DNA of 64,000 bases from Gaeumannomyces sp. JS-464. Its lineage: Eukaryota; Ascomycota; Sordariomycetes; Magnaporthales; Magnaporthaceae. The position numbers and the translations under genes are program-made. Where the stretch lies: assembly GCA_002197995.1 (NCBI GenBank), contig NGZR01000004.1, forward strand, positions 2,108,001-2,172,000, in the 5' to 3' direction. Positions 44,976 through 57,288 of this stretch are shown here, in pieces (position 1 is the first letter of the stretch; every line of letters starts with the position of its first letter). A model generated the notes under the pieces. That model saw nothing but the letters and a program-made list of their open reading frames with translations, made no database searches and was not told the origin of the DNA.

Positions 44976-45808
44976 CGAGGCAGCCGCTCTTTGGCGACTG
45001 TGAGAACACGGGTGCAGCAGACCTGTCCCAAAAGTGTCTAGCATCAAGGTATTGGGGGTCTCAGTATTTGTTCATTCCATATGTTTCCGTGGTTGTGAAG
45101 CTGTCAGTGAAGCGCAGGACGGACTGTGCCTTCTACGACGGACGAGCGAATAGGCCACACATCAATCCTTACATGCACATGTTCAGTTCCAAATAGACCA
45201 ACAGATGCTTCAATTGCCTTCCCAGGCTGACCCGCACAAGTGATATGGCCTTACCTATGGAGTCACACATGCCACAGTGATCGCGATGTTTGCGGACTGG
45301 ACGAGGTCGACACACACAGTCTCGCAGTGGGCACTGAGAAACTGTCCATGCAATCTGATGGATCCTAGGTTACTAGAGCGGTGCTCGGTAGAGGAAGGCC
45401 AAGGCTCCTCTGCCGACCTTCTAGCCCCGCTTGATCCACTCGACCTTCACTCTGCAGTGCCCGACTCTGCCGTGCGAATGAATCAAGCTAAAGCCGTGTC
45501 AGAAGTGGTTGGTATGACAGATAACATCACACGAGAGACCATGACCAGAAGCGCACTCGACCGTCAGGCTCTTGGTACGTACAACGGCATCGTCGCTAAC
45601 GTGATTGGAGTTCAACAAGATGTTACAGACTCTAGCCACCTTCGAGCACCCAAGCAGGAAGCAGACTGAGGCATCAGCGAGACGCGCAAGCAGAGAGCGG
45701 GTGGAACAACCTAGAAGGCCACAAAGGCGTGCCGAGCGATTCTCGATCAGGGTTGTGCTGAGGCAGGTTTGGCATTGTTGAAATTTGGTTCAACTCCTAG
45801 ATAGCCGC
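44976..45808. other. Intergenic region downstream of the secreted-protein gene
   Basis: No convincing gene. A plus frame at 45277-45669 (130 codons) has a plausible amino-acid mix (MIAMFADWTRSTHTVSQW at the start) but no recognisable domain, no signal peptide and no support from a second copy; it might be a small hypothetical gene or chance. Confidence 0.35.
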
Positions 45809-46153
45809 CTAGTTTCGAGGGTTCTCATTCAGTATCTTTAGTTTCTTTGTAAAGGTCGACGTGATGGACACCGTGGAGCTGGCGGCGTCATCGCCGAGCG
45901 CAGAGTCGGCGTCACCATCGTGGGGGAAAGGAACCGCGCGTGTCGAACCATGTTCGGAGTGAGCGTTTAGATAATCGTCGTCAAAAGTTTCGTGATCAAG
46001 TCCATTTCGCCTGGAGGCGCTAGTCCCAAAGGGCACTAGTGTATCAAGAAAGCCAGCACGTGATATGACCCACCTAGGTGCGTTCACGTTGCTGCCTCGT
46101 CTTCGGAGCGAGGACATCGAAGTGTTCCTCGTCGTCGCCGTCGGCATCCTCAT
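45809..46153 (-). CDS. Hypothetical protein or terminal exon
   Basis: An open frame of 114 codons on the minus strand encodes a Ser/Thr/Asp-rich, presumably disordered chain (GFLDTLVPFGTSASRRN, then TFDDDYLNAHSEHGS). The residue composition, with alternating acidic and Ser-rich patches, is more like a real protein tail than the Arg-rich frames typical of chance ORFs here. It may be the last exon of a gene whose other exons I cannot identify to the right. No family recognised. Confidence 0.35.
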   Translation of the reverse strand: MRMPTATTRNTSMSSLRRRGSNVNAPRWVISRAGFLDTLVPFGTSASRRNGLDHETFDDDYLNAHSEHGSTRAVPFPHDGDADSALGDDAASSTVSITSTFTKKLKILNENPRN

Positions 46154-46159
46154 ACATCC

Positions 46160-46769
46160 GGATTGATATCGTTCACCTCCTCCTCGTCCTCCGCTGTAAA
46201 GCGGATATACTGCACGTCCGCTATGGGTAGGGTTCGAAGGAGGGAGGCCCGGATGGGGCCGGCGAGCGAGGGGACGGCGGACGCCGCTTTCTATTTTCTT
46301 CCTCAGGTCCTCATTGCGCCCACCTTCAGCATCTCCACACCAGCAGACAATTTATCTTCGGCCAGAGTCGTTGTTGATGATCTTTCACTTTTTGATCATA
46401 CCTGAGATGCCATACCTCCTCCAGCCACCAGGCACGCGCCTTCCTCAGGCCCTCCAACCAGGTAGGCTTCCAAGTTCCCTTCCAAGTTTTTCTCTCCAAC
46501 GCACCACTCTTCTTCACCCTCCTCCACCCTCCTCCACCTCAACTTCTTCGTCAAATTCATAATCAACCTCATCACATTGCAGCCGCGTTGCCCGCGACCT
46601 CATCACAAGCACGCCGATGACCAGCGGCTGCGCTACCTAGTAAGTAATCAATATTTTCGCATTAAAATGCGAGCTTCCGCGTCGCACAGCGTGTCGCTGA
46701 CATAGCCTTTTCGCGACCCAGGCGAACAACTCACACCATTCCTCCCTCGCACCGGCGCCCGGTGTTAAA
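46160..46769. other. Upstream region of the SNF2 pseudogene
   Basis: Short overlapping frames only. 46490-46560 on the plus strand is strongly pyrimidine-rich (CTCCTCCACC words), common in fungal promoters. A small hairpin CGCATTAAAATGCG lies at about 46656-46669. Confidence 0.35.
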
Positions 46770-48629
46770 ATGGAGCCCGATCGCCCCGGTAGCAGCAAGA
46801 GGAACCCCATCAACCTGTGCGACGACGATAGGACCTTCCCACACGGCGAAGCGTCCGCGACTGCCCTCTCGACCCCGCCGAACACGCGCTCGCGCCCATG
46901 CTCCGCAGTCTCGGCACACGCCGCAGGCCCAGCCTTGACGGCCGCCTCGCAGATTTTGAGGCCGACCTTGACCCTCGATTGCTCCGTCCTGCGCGAGGGA
47001 ACTAGGCTGAAGCCGTACCAAGAGTAGGGTCTGGACTGGATGGCCTGCGTGGAGACTCTCTGCGCGGGCAATGGGCGGAACTGGCTCCCGAACCTGCCTC
47101 CCTTCGAGATACTACTAGTCTAGCATCTCTGGCTGGAGATCCCGAAGAAAGGCCGCCTGTACTCCGAGCCGGACCTGACGGAGTCCAAGGTACGGTACAG
47201 CATCACTCGAGGGATCATCACCACGCACGAACTGGACCGCCGGTCGCTTAACGCATGCGGCGGCATCGTCGCCGACGAGATGGGCTTGGGCAAGACCCTG
47301 CAGACCTTGGCCCCGATCGCGTACACCCTGCAAGAGGCCAAGCTTTTCGCATCCGCACCCGCACCCGCGCAGACAACTCAGCGCACCTCGGCCACGCTGC
47401 TCGTTTGTCCTGCGCTGCTCATCGATCACTGGAGAAGTCAGTCGAGCAGCACTTCCGGCCCAACTACATGCGCATCCTCGAATACAGCGGGCCCGAGAGG
47501 AGGAAGACACTCACCGATGGCCCCCGCACCAGCGACGTCGTCCTCACCACTTACGACAACGTCGCCGACGACCTTTCAGCGCGCAACAACAGCAGGAGCG
47601 GCTTTGCTGCGCACAGCGGGCGTCCGCTCTTCGAGACCGAGTTCTTCCGCATCGTGTTTAACAAGCTACACCTCTACAAAAACCCCTCGGCAGTTCGCCA
47701 CAAGGCCGCCGCGGAGCTGAAGGGCTGCCGGCGCTGGGCCGATCCAGAACGAGCTCCAAGTCCTCTGTGCCCTCTTCACGGTCCTCCCATTTATCCACTC
47801 GGCGACCCCAAACTCTCCCAAAAACTACGTCCAGCAGAGCATCGCATCGGCCGGTACAAGCCAGGGCAGCGACGCCGTCACCGCGGCCATCCCTCCCGCC
47901 ATCGCCGCTGTGGTCCTGCGTCGCACCCGCGACGACTTCCCACTGGCGACCTAGAAGTATGTCTCCGACATGTGGATCGAGCCGGCGCCGTTCCCCCATT
48001 TCAACGCACAGCTACGGCTCGCCGTCGCTGCGGTGCGCAGGGCGACCCACCCCTCGACGACGCCTATGCAGATGATCCCCTTCGTCACCGTCATCTGTCG
48101 GTTCCTGGGCGGGGGCGGGGGCGTGCTCCACCCCGACCATCGCAGGCAGCTCGTGACCGGCGACCATCTCGTCAGCACCGCCTTTGATCAGCTACAGGCG
48201 CTGCACAACCCGCAAACCGTCCGCTGTGTTGCATGCAAGCAGGTTGTCGATCCGTCCTCCCCTGCCGCCAACGAGGACGATGATGTCGTGGAGACTGGCG
48301 CTTACGGGCAGGAGGCGGTCATTGGCTACATCAGCCGCAGCTGTGGCCATGTGTGCTGTCTCGCATGCTGGCAGCCCAGACTGCGGGCTCCGTCATGCAC
48401 GTGCTCGTTCGAGGAGGTGAGGGCCCGCCCGTGCGTGGAGTTGCAGGAGACAGATCAGGCCGGCGCGGTCGCTGGAGGACATAGAGAAGGTTCGATATTA
48501 CCCGGGCTCTCGCTTCCAGTCGGACGAGTACGAAAAATCAGCCAGCCGAGAAGGACGCGATGGACAGTCTGCGCCGACACGTGCAGAAGCCCTGCCACCT
48601 GGTCGAAGGCGCGGCCCGTCCATACCTGA
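46770..48629 (+). pseudogene. SNF2-family helicase with RING finger (RAD5/HLTF-like), broken
   Basis: From ATG 46770 (MEPDRPGSSKRNPINLCDDD) the frame reaches LKPYQE and then TAG (47025-47027), where family members continue with GLDWM. Walker A is intact: GGIVADEMGLGKTLQT at about 47259-47303. Then LLVCPALLIDHW, a frameshift near 47437, VVLTTYDNV, and at about 47655 NKLH where DEAH is expected. A short deletion near 47740 removes the TGTP motif and restores the frame (IQNELQVLCALF). VVLRRTRDDFPL follows, then another TAG at 47952-47954. A RING finger (RCVACKQ near 48220, SCGHVCCLACW near 48342) follows. The C-terminal helicase domain is absent. Both stops could come from CAG-to-TAG changes. 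Confidence 0.8.
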
Positions 48630-48887
48630 CGTGCTTGAGGAGCCTGGCGACAACACACGGAATAGCGGCATGGGCAATCATTTAGACGAGAAGAGCGGAC
48701 CACTTTCTGCCCTCCATCACGACCAGTTCAAGCTGGAACTACCATCTCGCCGTCAAGCCACCATCCTGCACCGATCCCAGGCGCACCAGTGGCGAGCAAA
48801 AAGCAGCCAGGGCCAGGGCCAAGGCCAGGGTACTGCCACGCGCAAGGGCAGGGGCAGGGGTAGCGGCAGCGGCCGGCGGGGATGCTA
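48630..48887. other. Low-complexity remnant after the helicase fragment
   Basis: The plus frame 48631-49011 contains Gln/Gly and Arg/Gly repeats (GQGQGQG, GRGRGSGSG) from a GGCCAGG/GGGGCA-type microsatellite at about 48805-48880. No helicase motif is present. It ends at the left end of a mariner element. Confidence 0.4.
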
Positions 48888-49030
48888 CAGTATTGTGACA
48901 AAAGTTTGTTCCACCCCCACATCAAAAATGCACCGCTATTTCAACCACGCTCATTCTACCAGCGACTGCGCACCCAATTCTAAGCCAAATAAAAAAGCAA
49001 AAATGCATTAGAATGCCCTGCTTCGGGGCT

Positions 49031-50190
49031 TTAATATTTGGTATACCACCCTCGTGCCAGGCGCACGGCCTCCGCGCGGCGGGGCATTGAATCTAATAGG
49101 CCGTCGATAAAGTCCTGTGGCACTGCCTCCCAGGCGGCCTTTAGGGCCGTATGAAAAGCAGCTCTGTTTGCCTCGTTATCTGGTAGGGAATGAAGCTTTG
49201 GGAAATCCCTCCGTAGGATATCCTTTAAGCGCTTCCAAACGTGCTCGATAGGGTTTAAATCAGGGCTGTAAGGGGGCCAATCGATTACCCAAATTCCATG
49301 CTGTTCGAACCATTCCTTTGCCGCTTTGGAAACGTAAATCCGGGCATTATCCTGCTGAAAAAAACGCCCAGGCTGGTAGATTGGCAATAGACCTTCCTCT
49401 AAAGCCCAAATATAACTCCGGGTACTGTATCCCTTCCGGCGAAAGGCCGGATCTCTTTGCATAACCACTAACGAAAACCTCCCCCCTTTTCAAATCGCCC
49501 CCCAAACCATTGCAAAAAGCGTTGCTTTTACGTGTATATCCGGATCGATATATTTACGGCTATATTTTAGCCGGGAGGGCCGGAAAATCCATAAATCCGG
49601 CGCGTTAAGCGCGTTTTACACGGAAACTCGTCGAAGTAGTACCTTTGATTTTTTTAGTGTAAGTGTTGTTTATTAACGCACCACTTTTAAACGCACGTAC
49701 TTTGATTAAATTTGAGTAGTTTTGCCTCCAACTTTGGATTTAGCGTAATCGAAGGATTAATGATTCTGTAACGGGGTCGCCCTGGTAAGGGATCCCGGGG
49801 CTTGATATACTGTAGTGCCAAAGGGTTCAATCACGAAGTGATTGAACTGTTGGATCTTTTGGTTTATGTAGTAGAGCGGTACTTTGGCACGTCCCTTTTA
49901 CAGATTCTTTTGTAAGTCGAATGCGTTTAATGCGACGCCATTTGCGTAAGTAGTCGTTAGGTAAAGCTCGCCGGATCGTGCGTTAAAATACCTCGGTAAG
50001 GCATTCATTTTAAAAAGTCTTGTACCTAACGCTAAGGGTCCTTTTTACTGTTAAAAGCAACTGCCGTTTAGCCACTTTAAAAAGCTTTTTAGGGCTACCG
50101 GAACGAGGCAGGGACTTAAAAGTGCCGTAAAGTTGTGCGCGTTTAATCGTGTTAGTAATGGTACGCGTCGTGCAGTGAGAGAGAGAGAGA
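49031..50190 (-). pseudogene. Tc1/mariner transposase
   Basis: Minus strand. At about 50020-50190 a helix-turn-helix reads TITNTIKRAQLYGTF and PRSGSPKKL. The middle (49470-50000) is decayed, with NAPDLWIFR and MVWGAI recognisable. The last 145 codons (49031-49468) are open: VMQRDPAFRRKGY, FFQQDNARIYVSKAAKEW with the second catalytic Asp, then DWPPYSPDLNPIEHVWKRLK with the final acidic residue. This is the D..D..E core of the Tc1 group. The C-terminal third has near-normal base composition, so decay is uneven. A possible 138-bp insertion lies at 49766-49903. Confidence 0.82.
49766..49903. repeat. Possible MITE inside the mariner transposase
   Basis: The ends read CTGTAACGGGG and, inverted, CTGTAAAAGGG, and ATT lies on both sides. 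Inside are a second inverted pair (GTGCCAAAG at 49815 with CTTTGGCAC at 49882) and a perfect ten-base stem, GTTCAATCAC / GTGATTGAAC, with a three-base loop at 49825-49847. No coding capacity. It could be a small non-autonomous DNA transposon; the family is unknown. Confidence 0.35.
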
Positions 50191-50601
50191 AAGAGAAAGA
50201 GAGTATATTTAACGTCAGCTAGTCGGGATCTACCAGTCCCTGCCTCCCAAGGGGCATATAACGTGCTAGCGCTACCTAAGCTTAACACTAGGCTATATGC
50301 TGCTATTAAGGCGGCTAACAAATTAAACCCGAAGGCACACGGGGTCGGGCCGCATTCCGGCGCTCCTTGTTAGCGAGCGGGCAATCGGCAATAGGGCGTA
50401 AAAATACGCCGGGGCGTTGTAAAGCGCTGCGGGTGGTAGTGATGCTGTTGGCCGGCGGGTATGCCGGAAAAGGGGTACAGCCGGGTTTAGGCGGGGGAGG
50501 GGGTTTTCGAGACCTCTTTTGGGCCCGGCCTAAGGTGCGGGGGATTAACGAGCCTACTGTTAATCCTAATAGTACAAAAAGAAAGGTTAAATATAGGCTT
50601 T

Positions 50602-53600
50602 TTAGGCTTTGTTATTATCGTCCGGCGATAGTGTAGTAGTTAGTGGCTTTAACGAACGAAGGAAAAAGGGAGGGCTTTTAAAAAAGCCGTTTTCAATATC
50701 CGGGCCTATCGAAGGCCGGGGAGGGTCCGCTATAGGCCATTTATTTTTTGCCGCCCTCGCCAGCCTGCAAAATACAAGGTGGGAAGGGGACTTATTTCGC
50801 CCGCAACGGCACGGATTGTCGTCTTCGTGTTGGAACCTTCGATAGTACCAGTCGAAATCCCCGTGGCCGGTGCGTGCGGCTATTAGCCGTTGTAGTACCT
50901 TCCGGTGTAGCTGCAATGCTTCGGGCGTGTGTTGTGGTACCGGCGGGAGGCTTATAGCCTTATACCGATCCGGAAAGTTGTCTTTAAACCATGCGTTCCG
51001 GGCGTCCTGGGCTATTTTTCGGGCTAAAGCCTTTACTCCCGCCACCGTTGGTTTGGCGTGTTGGGGGATCGGGAGGGCTATACTTAACTTTGCTTCGGTA
51101 TCGGCCTCCTTGTTCCCGGGGATTCCCGTATGCCCCGGGGACCAACGGACGTGTATTTAGTACTTGTTTATAAAGCAATGGACCTTTTTAAAAACCCTTT
51201 GCGAATTATCGAGGGCCGTACTTAAAAAGCCGTTGGCCGCCGAAGTGTTATCGAGGTATAAATGGAAAGTGCAGTTGCGGAAGCTCCAAACGGCTTTACG
51301 GAGGCCTATTCGGGCCCTTTCCGCTTCGCCGTCGAATATTTTCGCCGGATGCGCTAACCGGCCGTGCCTGGAAAGTTTGCGTTGGCCGGCTTGGTATATT
51401 ACCCAGCCGTATCCAACTGCCCCGTTTTTGCTTTGGACCCGTCGTTATATATTATAACGTCGGTAGGTGGGAGGGTGCGAAGCCACGCTATAAAAGCTTT
51501 TGCGGCTGCGGGCTTTTTTTATGTGGCCACCGTAAGCCCCGTATATTTATACGGGAGGTAGGCCGGGCGGGTGCAAGCCGGAAAAAGTCCGGCCGTCCTT
51601 TGCAAAAAGGTTGCAAGCCTGCCGGTAAGCCTGCTTTAGGCCCTCGGGCGTTAAAAGCCGGCTTAGCCGCTGCGGCTAAAAAGTGATCTTCCGGAACCGT
51701 ATTTATACGGGCCGCGAAACGAAAGCGGGCTTATTCCAAAAGCGCTTGGGGCGTTTGGAATGCCGGATTCGTAATGCAAGGCGTTTATCGATGCGGTTTT
51801 CCAAGCCGGAACTACTGCCCGAAGGGACGCGGTTAAGGCTTTATTTACCCGTTCGATTAAATGGCCTTAGCGGATATATTGCTATTGTGCTGGTTTATAC
51901 GGGTGTGGTTTGGTTTTGCCTTTATACCACACCTCGGCCCCGTATAAACCGTGGGGATTATAACCGTCGTAACGGCTTTGTGGACCGAGTGTGCCGGTAT
52001 CCCCCCTATCGAGTTCGTAAGCCTTTGGAAGTGGTTAGCAACGCTTTGGGCTTTTGCAGCCCTGTTATCGACGTGGGCTTTAAAGTTAAGCTTTTGGTCG
52101 AAAAAAACCCCTAACCACCGTAAAGCTCCTATAGCTTGTTAAATGGTAAAGCCTTTCGCTATAACCGTTAGGGTTATAGGGTTTTTCCGCTTGGAAAAAT
52201 GCATAAGTTCGCATTTTCCCAGGTCGAAAGCCACTTTATTAACCCTTCCCCAACGTAAGATTTCCGTTACCGTAGCCCTTGCTTTACGAAAGCACTTTTC
52301 CGAAGTGCTATTCGTTACGCAAATGCTTATATCGTCCGCGTATCCGTACTTAACCGCTTTTGCTTTGGGTAGGATTTCGGCCATATAAAGCATAAACAGG
52401 ACCGGTAACGCCGGTAACCCTTGGGGTAGCCCGCAATCCGGGGAAAAAGGGGGTGCCGTGGCGTCCTCCAAACGCATTTTAACCACCCTGTTTCCTGCAA
52501 AAGATAATACCTATCGTACTAACGTTAAATCCTAGCCTTGGTTTAAAAGCCTCCGAAGGAGCCTCCGGCGGAGTACGGCGTCGAAAGCCCCTTGTACATC
52601 CATGGTAACGAGGGCGGCCGTTTTATGCTTTTGGAAAGCCCGTTCCACTTCGTGGGCCACGCATGCCGTTAAATCGATGGCGGCCTTTTTCGGGGTAGCC
52701 CCGGCGTGTTGCGGAGCTATAAGCCCGTATTGTAATGCGAGGGACGCTATTCGCGAAGCCACTAGCCGCTTTAGCCTTTTCCCTAAGCACGGGAGCAAAG
52801 CTATCGGGCGGTAGGATTTTAGGTTCGTTATATTCGTTTTGTTCGGCTTTTTTAGCATAACCACCTTCGCTGTGCGAAAAGGGCCAAGGTAGTGCCCGGC
52901 CTTAAGGCAGGCTTCGAAAAAGGCCCTAACGTATTCCCCTATTGCCGGCCATGCCGCTATAAGCAATTTAACCGTTAAAAAGTCGACGCTCGGGGCCGTG
53001 TTTGCCGTGCTAATAATGCACTTTCGGCATTCCTTTAGGGGGACGTGGGGGTCCTACGGGAGTTGTGCGGTTTTTTAAGTAGCCTTTTACTGCAACGGGT
53101 CCTTTTGTAGGTCGTCCTTCGCCGTAAACCTACGAAGGATTTTACGGCCTAGTGCTTCCGCTTTATCTTTTGGGGCTATTTTAACCTCCCCGTCGATATT
53201 TAACGGGGGAAGCCGTATAGCGGGTGCAAGTTTATGCCACTTTACAGCACGGTACAGCGCTTCCGAGGAATCCACTTCTTCCAGCACGTTGGCCCAATAT
53301 TGTCTTTTGGCCGCCCGGACCGTTGCTTTTAAAAAGCGGGCTTCGGCCGTAAAAGGCCCGCCGTTTGCCATAGCTTTTGCAAAGTCCCGTTAAGCGTTGG
53401 CGCACTTTTCGTTCCACCAGGGTTAGCCTTTTCTTTTAGCTTTAGGCCCCCGGCCGAAAGCTATTAACGCATCTTTTAGCAGGCTTATTAAAGCCTCGGC
53501 CGCTTTATCCAAGTAATTCGCCGTGCATGGATTTGTAAATGGCGGCAGGCTGCCGGCCCCCGTTGCTACCGCGTTTGCGAAAAACGGTAGTTTATCGTTT

Positions 53601-54493
53601 GGTAGCGTGATACGCCGGCAGTCCGGAACGGAGTTATTGCGGTTAGGAATTTCGATCCGTATCGAGCGGTAGTCCGAATCGGTTGCTAGCGAAGGGTCGA
53701 TTTCCGCTGTTACCAAAAGGGCGTTAGAAAAGGTAAAATCCAAAACGCCCCCATCGTTATGCGTAGGTTGGCTTAAAGCGGTAAATAAAAGGAGGTTATA
53801 AGTATTAGCCTATTGGGTTATATCCTAGCCCCTATTCCTATTACCCTTAACCGGATCCCACGCCGGGGACCCTGCGTTAAAGTCCCTAGTTATAATGCAT
53901 TTTGCCGTTGGGCGCCAACGTAGTAAAAAGTTTAACAAGAGTTTCGAAGGGTTTTTTAAAGGCTTATATACGTTAACAAAAGTGCACCCGGCGACGGTAA
54001 GCCAAAGGATGTCCCGGGTGTTGCTTGCCGGCCGGTCCGTTACGGGCCGAAACCCCGGGTTTTTCCGTACGTAAGTTATTACCCGAGGTTTGGTTTGGTG
54101 GTCGTGCCAGCTATTTACCGGAGTAAATAGCTCGTACGACGGGTGGGTGCAAAGCATAAGCTTCCATTTTCACGCGCTAAAAGCTTTTGCATTAGTACCA
54201 CGTTAATATTTTAGCTTTAAAATAGTTGGAGTAAAGTAGCCCCCGCCTTCCAGCTACGTCGAACGTTCGCTTAGGCGGCGGTTAAAGCACAGCGTTCGGG
54301 GCGAAGCCCCGGGCGCCGGGCCATATTACTATGCGTTTGTTATATCCGGTTGGCTGTTGGCATACGTAAAAGCGGCGTTAATGTATTAAAGGTTTTAATT
54401 TTAAAGTTATTAACCGGCCGTACCGCCGGTATCCTTCGAAGGGTTTCCGGTTATTTTAGTAACCCTTTTAGGTTTAAAAAGGTCCATTTCCAT
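50602..54493 (-). pseudogene. LINE2 ORF2 (endonuclease, RT, RNase H)
   Basis: Minus strand from the ATG at 54493. The endonuclease is at about 53.7-54.2 kb, with VAGCTFVNVYKP and the catalytic-type RDFNAGSPAWDP. Reverse transcriptase is at about 52.1-53.0 kb: SYRPIALLPCLGKRLKRLV, VTMDVQGAFDAVL, then GYADDISICV with YADD at 52331-52342. RNase H is at about 51.1-51.5 kb. The C-terminal CRCGRNKSPSHLVFC is near 50795-50840 and the stop is at 50602-50604. Several stops and frame changes remain, so it is not functional, but it is the better of the two copies. Confidence 0.82.
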
Positions 54494-54511
54494 GTTCGCC
54501 AATATGTCGTA

Positions 54512-57288
54512 TTAATTATTAGAATTAATTTTAAGCTTTTTAACAAAGTGCTTTCCTTTACCGGCCGTACGGGCCGCGCTTTTAAAGGCCGGCGAATTTG
54601 CCGGGCTTACCTCGGCAGCGTTAACGGTGGCAGTAGCAGTAGGAACGGCGGCGGCGGCGGGGGTAATAAAAACAACGGCGTTATCGGTACCGGCCGCGGG
54701 ATTAGCATTAGCGGTAGCGGTTATAACGGAATTGTTCGTAATAACCACGGTTGCAAAAAAGGCGTTAACGGTGGCGGCAGCGGCGGCCGCGCGCGGCCGC
54801 GGCGGTGGCGCGGTAACGGCGGCTTCCACCTTTTTTACCGCCGCCCGGTACGCTTGTGCGCCTAATTTTTTAAACGCGCTTTTTTCCCCACGAGTTAAAT
54901 GTTTTAGCATTCCGTTTACCCGTACAAGCTTTATAGGGCAGTTCGGGTGGTCGGCTAAATATAGGCCCGAGCAGTTTGCGCATTGTAAAAGGGCCGTGCA
55001 CGGCGATGCGTGCCGGCCGTCGTTTACTTTCCCGCATTAAAAGCACTTATCGGCCCGGGCACAGTTGCGGGCCACGTGAAAGCCGTAACAGCCGGGGGTA
55101 TATTGCGTAACCGGCGGGTATCGTTATACGCGCGTAAAAAAAACGTAATTCCTTAAAGTTTAAACCTGGTTACGCGCGTATAAAAAGATATAATTTATAA
55201 TATACGCTTTTAATAGTTAGCGCCGGTTTTAAAAAAGTTTAACGCTTACCGGTTTATGCTTTATTTAAGCTTCCATTTCCTCCCGAACCAATTTTTTTAA
55301 TACCGGGACATTTTGTTTAAAGCCGTTTATTAAAAACGTAAAGCATTTAAAATTACGTAATTAAACTAAATTTCGAGCTTTTCGATCTTTTCAGCGTTAT
55401 ATAAACGGCTTAATTTAAATCGATATTATAAAAGCCGGTTTTAAATATTAGCCGTTTTTACTTTTAGCACAAACCTAATAAAAGTTCGATAAGCTTCCAA
55501 AACGTTAGCTATCGTAAACGGCAAATTCCTGCTATCGGTAAAAGCTTTGCAAATATTAAAACCTGTTTATTAAGTGGTTTAAGCCTATTTTTTTCCGGGA
55601 TTTTAATAAAAACCCGGAAATTAGCTTTAGGCCGGGCGGGAAGGCGGGGCTCCCGGGGTGCACGGTTTTTTAAAGCCTATGCGGGTTACTAGGGCTGCTA
55701 AAGCCCTATTCGGGCCGCCGCCGCGTAAATGGTCGGGGGAAAGCGTTACGGGTTAAACGCGTAAGGTTCCGGGGCTTTGTAAAAGTTTTTGTCCTTTTAA
55801 GCCGGCGTTAGCAAGCCGAAAAAGGCTTATTTAACGTATTCGATAAAACAATCCTTCCAGCCGTTAGCTTCGGGGATTGCCTCCAATAAAAGGGAAGCGA
55901 TGCCGGCGTTGATAAAACGGGCGAGCGTTGTGCAAATCAAAGCCGTTTGCTATTGCTTGCGGTTGTAACTCGTAATAATTTCCTCCGCGGCCGCCGTAAC
56001 CGACCCGAGGGGTAAGCGCGTAGGCCGGGGGTAGGAAAGGAAAAGAAAGGAAAGGAAAAGGGCATTTGTGCTGGTGCTGCCGTCGTGGGTGCCTTTCTAG
56101 CCCTAAACGGGCCTTGTTAGGTGTTGCGAATTCCGCAACGGGGACGGCGTGGTCGGGTGCGCTAACGCGCGGAAAGGCCCGGGTAGCAGCGACGCGTTCC
56201 TCCAGGCCGTTGGGCCGACGAGGAGGGCGCGCGCCACTTTATTGGCCGAAAAGGGGGCTGCTAGCAACGGCATGTTGCCGTCGCCAGCGCCGTTAGCGGG
56301 CGTGGTTATTGGTATTGGGTCGCTAATTGGCGGGTGTTAAGGATTTGTATGCAATTTGGCAGTGTGCACTAACAGCGCAATGCCAAAAATTGGTGAATTC
56401 GAGGAAGGTGCCTCGACCATATCAACTTCGAGTGTAACAATTGCTTTTCGAAGGTTAAAACCACCGGGCAAATGGCGGACGTTAAACGCCGCTTTAGCTA
56501 GGCTTGTAATCGTTACCGTTATGGCAAATCCGAGTTTAATTACATTTCGGATACCGCGTACGCACATTCACCGTTTTTACGCCGTGCTCGCCGCGATATG
56601 CTCGCGCTTACCATTAATAACGCGTATTATAAAACTAAGGGAGTTACTTTCGGCAAAGGCAAACGGTTTATCCTTACTCGCCCTTTTTTGCTTACCCACT
56701 AATATTAGCAACGGGAGCTAAACCGCGCTAACCAAAAGCTAGCTTAGTAATAGGCTTAAAGCCAGCCGGGTACGGGTAATAAGCTCGCCTTGCTTTTTAT
56801 TTTAAGCATTCCTTCCCGTCGCAACCAAAGCTAGTAGCAACTGCAAAACTATTTTGCCCGCGGCTTTTAATTTTTCGCTATACGTTACGGACCCGGTGTT
56901 TTTCCTTTTATTTAAACGTTTTTTGCTTAACCCGCGCTTAATATTAATACGAAACGGTTTTGCGTCGTTAAAAAAAGCGCGATACCCAATTCCTAGCCGC
57001 TATCGGCACTTTTACAAACGCTATACATAATAGCCCCGCGCGTCCCGCGCTTTTTGCCCCGGTCGTTTTTTTAAGGAAGTTTCGCATTTTACGCGTTTTA
57101 TTCGGCCCGTTAATAAGCCCGCGTCGCCGATTAACGCCTTCGCGTAAAACTGTTATCGCATTTAAAAGCGTTAAAAGCGTTTCGCCCGCGAAGCTATTAA
57201 ACGTCGGCTTTAAAAGGATGCCGCGTAAAGTATATCTTTTAACGTTAACGCTAACGCGTCGGATAAAGGCGGATGTTTTAACGCGCAT
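54512..57288 (-). pseudogene. LINE2 ORF1 (nucleic-acid-binding protein)
   Basis: Minus strand. The C-terminal 132 codons (54512-54910) are open and Ala/Thr-rich as in LINE1. Zinc-knuckle remnants lie at about 54.93-55.07 kb. 56066-56340 corresponds to the NMPLLAAPFSANKVARA region. The frame with SSNSPIFGIALLVHTAKLH continues 5' past the point where LINE1 is truncated (open piece 56337-56567). A further open piece at 56968-57288 may be the N-terminus, but this cannot be confirmed because no second copy covers it. Confidence 0.6.

Larger units (their letters stand above)
48888..50190 (-). mobile_element. Tc1/mariner element, 3' part, cut by LINE2
   Basis: A probable terminal inverted repeat begins right after a TA at 48886-48887 (CAGTATTGTGACAAAAGTTT). 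The transposase reads toward this end on the minus strand. The N-terminus and the other inverted repeat are missing because LINE2 is inserted at about 50190-50205; I did not find the rest on the far side of LINE2. Confidence 0.72.

Noticed and set aside
44184..45047. A 287-codon minus-strand frame opposite the secreted-protein gene
   Set aside because: It is the mirror of the G/C-third-position coding strand. The plus strand has the signal peptide and a well-formed intron, so the minus frame is a shadow.
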